Assembly (NCBI GenBank): GCA_947302865.1
Contig: CAMYWS010000061.1
Coordinates: forward strand, 1-6,832
Direction: 5' to 3'
DNA: 6,832 nt
Source: an uncultured Clostridia bacterium
GTDB taxonomy: Bacteria; Bacillota_A; Clostridia; Christensenellales; CAG-138
A model generated the notes under the pieces. That model saw nothing but the letters and a program-made list of their open reading frames with translations. It made no database searches and was not told the origin of the DNA. This document shows, in pieces, positions 6,639 to 6,832 of this stretch. Within the stretch, counting starts at the first letter, position 1. Every line of letters begins with the position of its first letter. The translations under genes were made by a program, and so were the position numbers.

Positions 6639-6670
6639 CTCTTGCTGAGTAATTCGGGGCCTGAAAATGA

Positions 6671-6703
6671 ATTGACAGGTCAAGCCTGTCCTGACCTGTC
6701 AAT
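6671..6703. terminator. 12-bp-stem inverted repeat, likely terminator of upstream minus-strand gene
   Basis: ATTGACAGGTCA (6671-6682) and TGACCTGTCAAT (6692-6703) are perfectly complementary arms with a 9-nt loop. On the minus strand the stem starts 5 nt after a TAA stop at 6711-6709 and is followed by TTCATTTTC, a loose U-rich stretch; on the plus strand no T-run follows. A terminator for the gene upstream fits best. GACAGG (6674-6679) can instead pair with CCTGTC (6685-6690), so two exclusive hairpins are possible. It ends 32 bp before the -35 box of the DUF4143 promoter and insulates it. Confidence 0.5.
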
Positions 6704-6708
6704 AATCG

Positions 6709-6832
6709 TTATTGCTTCGTATGGGAGATCTCTCTCAGCATCGTCTTAAAATCATGAAATTTCTCTTGATATCTTCATGTTTGCCCAAAATGTCCTTCCG
6801 TTTGCATTGACATGCACCCCGATCGCTGATAT
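6709..6832 (-). pseudogene. Possible frame-disrupted 3' end of an unidentified gene
   Basis: The minus strand ends in a plausible C-terminus, FHDFKTMLREISHTKQ, stopping at TAA (6711-6709), but this frame meets a stop at 6777-6775 and has no start codon between. The neighbouring frame is open from there to the window edge (KRKDILGKHEDIKRN). Joining the two needs one base restored in the A/T-run near 6762-6757, giving DIKRKFHDFK. This suggests a one-base deletion in an old gene, or a gene whose reading cannot be judged from a window edge. The hairpin just after the TAA supports this being a real gene end. Family not recognised. Confidence 0.35.

Overview
The window reads as chromosomal or accessory DNA from a Gram-positive, probably clostridial Firmicute. 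The reasons are moderate GC content, AGGAGG-type ribosome binding sites 7-8 nt before each start, sigma-A-like promoters, an OmpR/HisKA two-component pair next to a MacB/FtsX-type ABC transporter, and an AAA_14/DUF4143 protein. This is inference from sequence style; no taxonomic marker is present. Every supported gene is on the minus strand, so transcription runs from high to low coordinates. No RNA gene, CRISPR array or intact mobile element was seen.

The main unit, about 5245 down to 46, is one four-gene operon: a large two-domain FtsX-type permease (787 aa), its ATPase (256 aa), an OmpR-family response regulator (220 aa) and a HAMP-containing sensor histidine kinase (404 aa). Spacing is tight: 16 nt between permease and ATPase, 97 nt between ATPase and regulator, and an ATGA overlap between regulator and kinase. 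A promoter (TTGATG, 16 nt, TAAAAT) lies just before the permease. Directly upstream of its -35 box are two TTAAC pentamers 11 bp apart, the layout expected for a dimer of an OmpR-family activator. The simplest model is a self-regulating sensor/transporter module: the kinase senses an envelope signal, the regulator switches on the operon, and the ABC complex acts on that signal, such as an antimicrobial peptide or a lipid/lipoprotein substrate. The permease-ATPase-regulator-kinase order resembles Vex/Vnc-like modules more than BceRS-BceAB.

Upstream, 6574 to 5348, is a separate gene for a 408-aa AAA_14/DUF4143 ATPase with intact Walker motifs and a PD-(D/E)XK-like C-terminal motif. It has its own near-consensus sigma-A promoter, with repeats around it that could be an operator. 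It looks like accessory cargo. It is followed by what looks like the severed 3' end of another gene (5290-5343), with a perfect 10-bp palindrome on its stop codon. It is preceded by a 12-bp-stem hairpin and what looks like the frame-disrupted 3' end of a further gene (6709-6832, running to the window edge).

The window is mostly understandable. The points most worth checking are the predicted autoregulatory site, the single-chain two-lobed permease, and the gene remnants, palindrome and hairpin bordering the DUF4143 gene.
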